Source: DASZMJ01 sp035551935
Lineage (GTDB): Bacteria; Planctomycetota; Planctomycetia; Isosphaerales; Isosphaeraceae
Direction: 5' to 3'
Assembly (NCBI GenBank): GCA_035551935.1
Contig: DASZMJ010000605.1
Coordinates: 1 to 7,789, forward strand
Length of the DNA stretch: 7,789 nucleotides
Notes under the pieces: model-generated
The model's database searches: none
What the model saw: the letters and a program-made list of their open reading frames with translations, nothing else
What the model was told of the DNA's origin: nothing
Part shown: positions 6,133-7,789 of the stretch, piece after piece
How the letters are laid out: each line of letters starts with the position of its first letter
Numbering within the stretch: position 1 is the first letter of the stretch
Program-made: the position numbers and the translations under genes

Positions 6133-6242
6133 CTTCCGCCTTGGGCCGATCTCCGCGCCTTGCCGAAGCGGACCCCATTCGGATAGACTCATGCGACCCC
6201 CCCGTTCCCGCGACGAGGACCCCGAGACGAGGTGAGACGCCG

Positions 6243-6521
6243 ATGGACGACCTGACCGACGTCCCCCAGAGCCAGAAGGCCCCGACCCATCCCAATCGCA
6301 GGGGCTTATTACTCGCCAGCCTGATCGCCCTCCTCGCCGGTCTCGGCGGCCTCTACTTCGTCGAATACCGGATGGGCTGGTTCGACAAGGACAGCATGCA
6401 GCGGCGCAAGGGGGCCCTCCCCCACCTCGACAAGGGCAGCGTCGGCGGCAATCCCCCCGGCACCGGCCGCAGGGGGAACGCGGGCGCCCGGCCCAAGGCC
6501 GAGGAAACGGTCAAGGAGTGA
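6243..6521 (+). CDS. 92-aa single-pass membrane protein, function unknown
   Basis: The start is set by GAGGTGA at 6229-6235, seven nt before ATG 6243; the open frame extends to 6141 but without a comparable site. The protein has a short polar N-terminus (1-18), then R19-R20 and one transmembrane helix at about 21-40 (GLLLASLIALLAGLGGLYFV). A basic, Gly/Pro-rich tail follows (MQRRKGALPHLDKGS, then NPPGTGRRGN) and ends in an acidic-basic stretch, PKAEETVKE. By the positive-inside rule the orientation is ambiguous. No family is recognised and no catalytic motif is visible. It is 164 nt from the selenoprotein gene, so cotranscription is possible but not indicated, and it is followed by the repeat array. 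Confidence 0.7.
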   Translation: MDDLTDVPQSQKAPTHPNRRGLLLASLIALLAGLGGLYFVEYRMGWFDKDSMQRRKGALPHLDKGSVGGNPPGTGRRGNAGARPKAEETVKE

Positions 6522-6540
6522 AACCGCTCCCTTCCTTTCC

Positions 6541-6701
6541 CCGGAGCAGGCACGCTCCGCGTGCCGTCCGCCATCACCTCCCCGGAGCAGGCACGCTCCG
6601 CGTGCCGTCCGCCATCACCTCCCCGGAGCAGGCACGCTCCGCGTGCCGTCCGCCATCACCTCCCCGTAGCAGGCACGCTCCGCGTGCCGTCCGCCATCAC
6701 C
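6541..6701 (+). repeat. Tandem array of 41-bp palindromic repeats (four direct copies)
   Basis: Units start at 6541, 6582, 6623 and 6664. The first three are identical over 41 bp; the fourth matches over 38 bp with one change (CCGG to CCGT). Each unit carries the hairpin GGCACGC-TCC-GCGTGCC followed by GTCCGCCATCACC. There are no unique spacers. The array begins 19 nt after the stop of the upstream gene, in a convergent intergenic region. Confidence 0.93.
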
Positions 6702-6718
6702 CAAGAACTTTGTGGGAA

Positions 6719-6790
6719 GGCGGACGGCACGCGGAGCGTGCCTGCTACGAAGAGAGAGCGGCGGACGGCACGCGGAGCGTGCCTGCTACG
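6719..6790 (-). repeat. Two inverted copies of the same repeat
   Basis: Copies at 6719-6749 and 6760-6790 are identical 31-bp reverse complements of direct unit 4 (6665-6695) and again start 41 bp apart. Unit 4 and the first inverted copy can form a perfect 31-bp stem around 23 nt. Between here and 6881 nothing further is recognised. Confidence 0.92.
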
Positions 6791-6881
6791 AGGACTGGGA
6801 CCCTGACGGCGCCGCTCCGCTCGCTCGGCCCCGGCCACGCCGACGAGGCCGAACCCGTGGCGGCCGGCGGACGACTCCGCA

Positions 6882-7394
6882 TCAGAAGTAGCGTTCGAGG
6901 ATGCGGCGGCTGGCGGGGTCGAGCGCGCGGGTGTCGGGGATCAGGTAGCGGATGCCCTGCGCGTCGACGATCAACGCGTGGTGGCGGCCGAGGCGGCGGA
7001 TGTCGTCCTCGGCGTGGAGGGTGAACCGGGTCGGGCCGCGGTCGGTGACGACGTCCCAGTCGGCGGGCGTCGAGTCGCTCGACACGCGGCGGATGCGCTC
7101 GATGACCGGCAGGAATGTGCGCGCGGCCAGCTCCTCTTCCAGGATCGCACGGACGGATTCGGGCAACGTCGCCAGGTCGTCGACCCAGGCCAGCTCGCGG
7201 CCGTCGGCGTCGCAGATCGCCACGTGCCGGCCCGGCTCGGCGATCGGGAACGCCCGGACCGGCTCGACCCCCACATGCCGACGCCCCTCGGCGTCGATCA
7301 GCACGAGCCGGCCGAACGGGTCCCGCGTCAGGCCGAAGCCCCTCGGCCCGGCAGGTTGGGCGTCGCCGTTTGTGTGAGCTTCGTCAGGGTTCAT
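6882..7394 (-). CDS. DUF1854 family protein
   Basis: A 170-aa soluble protein reading leftward from ATG 7394-7392 to TGA 6884-6882. Family-typical segments are RDPFGRLVLIDAEGRRH, VEPVRAFPIAEPG, DADGRELAWVDDL, EELAARTFLPVIERI, DWDVVTDRGPTRFTL and DDIRRLG, ending in RALDPASRRILERYF. This matches DUF1854 as I know it, a family encoded next to an ABC exporter and, in some bacteria, linked to cyanophycin metabolism; no cyanophycin gene is visible here. The direct biochemical role is unknown. The gene lies downstream of an ABC transporter gene on the same strand (118-nt gap), which supports the assignment. GAGGG precedes the ATG by 4 nt and GGAGG by 13 nt. An upstream in-frame GTG at 7424 would add ten residues but falls inside the inverted repeat and is less likely. 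Confidence 0.87.
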   Translation of the reverse strand: MNPDEAHTNGDAQPAGPRGFGLTRDPFGRLVLIDAEGRRHVGVEPVRAFPIAEPGRHVAICDADGRELAWVDDLATLPESVRAILEEELAARTFLPVIERIRRVSSDSTPADWDVVTDRGPTRFTLHAEDDIRRLGRHHALIVDAQGIRYLIPDTRALDPASRRILERYF

Positions 7395-7415
7395 CGGTCC
7401 CTCGCGACCTCCGCC

Positions 7416-7494
7416 GGGTGGCACGCCCTGAGTCCGCGAAGGGCGTGGGCGACGCCGGCCCCCACGCCCTTCGCGGACTCAGGGCGTGCCACCC
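7416..7494. repeat. Long inverted repeat, copy 2 (perfect 34-bp arms)
   Basis: Arms 7416-7449 and 7461-7494 are exact reverse complements over 34 bp around an 11-nt spacer. The arm sequence matches that at 1630-1712. It fills most of the gap between the ABC transporter stop and the DUF1854 start, so a transcript across both genes would contain a very stable hairpin. Confidence 0.95.
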
Positions 7495-7512
7495 CGCCTC
7501 CGGCATCCGCGC

Positions 7513-7789
7513 TCATTGCACCCCCGCCAATTCGACCTGGGCGCGGTGGAGGCGGGCGTAGGCGCCGGGGGTCTGGAGCAACTGGTGGTGGTGGCCGACC
7601 TCGACGACCCGGCCGCGTTCGAGGACGACGAGCCGATCGGCCTTGCGGAGGGTGCTCAGGCGGTGGGCGATGGCGATGGTCGTCCGGCCGCGGACGAGGT
7701 TGTCGAGGGCCTGCTGGATCTCGCGCTCGGTCTCGGTGTCGACGGCGCTGGTGGCCTCGTCGAGGATCAGGATGCGGGGGTCGGTCAGC
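7513..7789 (-). CDS. ABC exporter ATP-binding domain (C-terminal part)
   Basis: Only the last 91 codons lie in the window; the gene continues past the right edge. The visible part has the Walker B motif with catalytic Glu (ILILDEATS), the D-loop (SAVD), the H-loop histidine in AIAHRLSTLRKAD, and the usual exporter end (VVLERGRVVEVG, then GAYARLHRAQVEL). The stop is TGA at 7515-7513. The Walker A, signature and transmembrane parts are outside. The sequence is of the fused-exporter type (MsbA/multidrug-like), where each chain carries a membrane domain followed by the ATPase. With a DUF1854 gene directly downstream, this is probably the exporter that habitually pairs with that family. The substrate cannot be told from this end. 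Confidence 0.93.
   Translation of the reverse strand, partial: LTDPRILILDEATSAVDTETEREIQQALDNLVRGRTTIAIAHRLSTLRKADRLVVLERGRVVEVGHHHQLLQTPGAYARLHRAQVELAGVQ

Noticed and set aside
4717..6192. 491-aa open frame on the minus strand
   Set aside because: It lies opposite the selenoprotein gene, whose domains are clear, and has low-complexity composition.
6541..6790. CRISPR array
   Set aside because: Units abut at a 41-bp step with no unique spacers, two copies are inverted, and no cas gene is near.
6518..7024. 168-aa plus-strand frame through the repeat array
   Set aside because: Its sequence is the translated repeat (recurring RSRHAPRAVRHH) followed by the antisense of the DUF1854 gene.

Overview
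The window is a high-GC chromosomal segment that most likely comes from a planctomycete, probably the Isosphaerales/Gemmatales side of Planctomycetota. The best lineage signal is a type IV-prepilin-like DUF1559 protein (1794-2756), a family massively expanded in that phylum. GC-rich dispersed palindromic repeats between genes and small secreted or lipidated proteins fit this origin. The taxonomic call is an inference; no rRNA or other marker is present.

Layout, left to right. (1) 39-916 is a five-helix membrane protein whose reading frame is broken near position 704; an intrinsic terminator-like hairpin follows at 918-942. (2) 1074-1505 is a small secreted four-cysteine protein. (3) 1506-1793 is intergenic, with a perfect 20-nt dyad and one copy of a long inverted repeat. 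(4) 1794-4826 holds four plus-strand genes with near-identical start contexts: the DUF1559 pseudopilin-like protein, a 133-aa lipoprotein, a secreted protein with two tandem AhpD/carboxymuconolactone-decarboxylase-like domains, and a 39-aa membrane peptide. A perfect 16-bp hairpin separates the last two. (5) 4903-6078 is the most notable gene: a secreted protein with three EF-hand loops joined to an iodothyronine-deiodinase-like thioredoxin-fold domain. An in-frame UGA (5650-5652) lies exactly at the catalytic selenocysteine position, and a bacterial SECIS-like hairpin follows at once. (6) 6243-6521 is a 92-aa single-pass membrane protein. (7) 6522-6881 (360 bp, between convergent genes) has no gene; it holds four direct and two inverted copies of a palindromic repeat with 41-bp spacing, and 6791-6881 shows nothing recognisable. 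(8) On the minus strand are the C-terminal end of an ABC exporter ATPase (7513 to the window edge) and a downstream DUF1854 protein (6882-7394), separated by a second copy of the long inverted repeat, here a perfect 34-bp match.

How the genes may work together: the AhpD-like protein and the selenoprotein both carry export signals and redox-active-site motifs, and lie close together on the same strand. This suggests a cell-envelope thiol/selenol redox function, but the link is an inference from proximity. The ABC exporter and DUF1854 protein form a separate leftward unit that is a known pairing in bacteria. The main point for an annotator is that a standard gene caller will split the selenoprotein into two fragments (4903-5652 and about 5689-6078) and so miss its catalytic residue.
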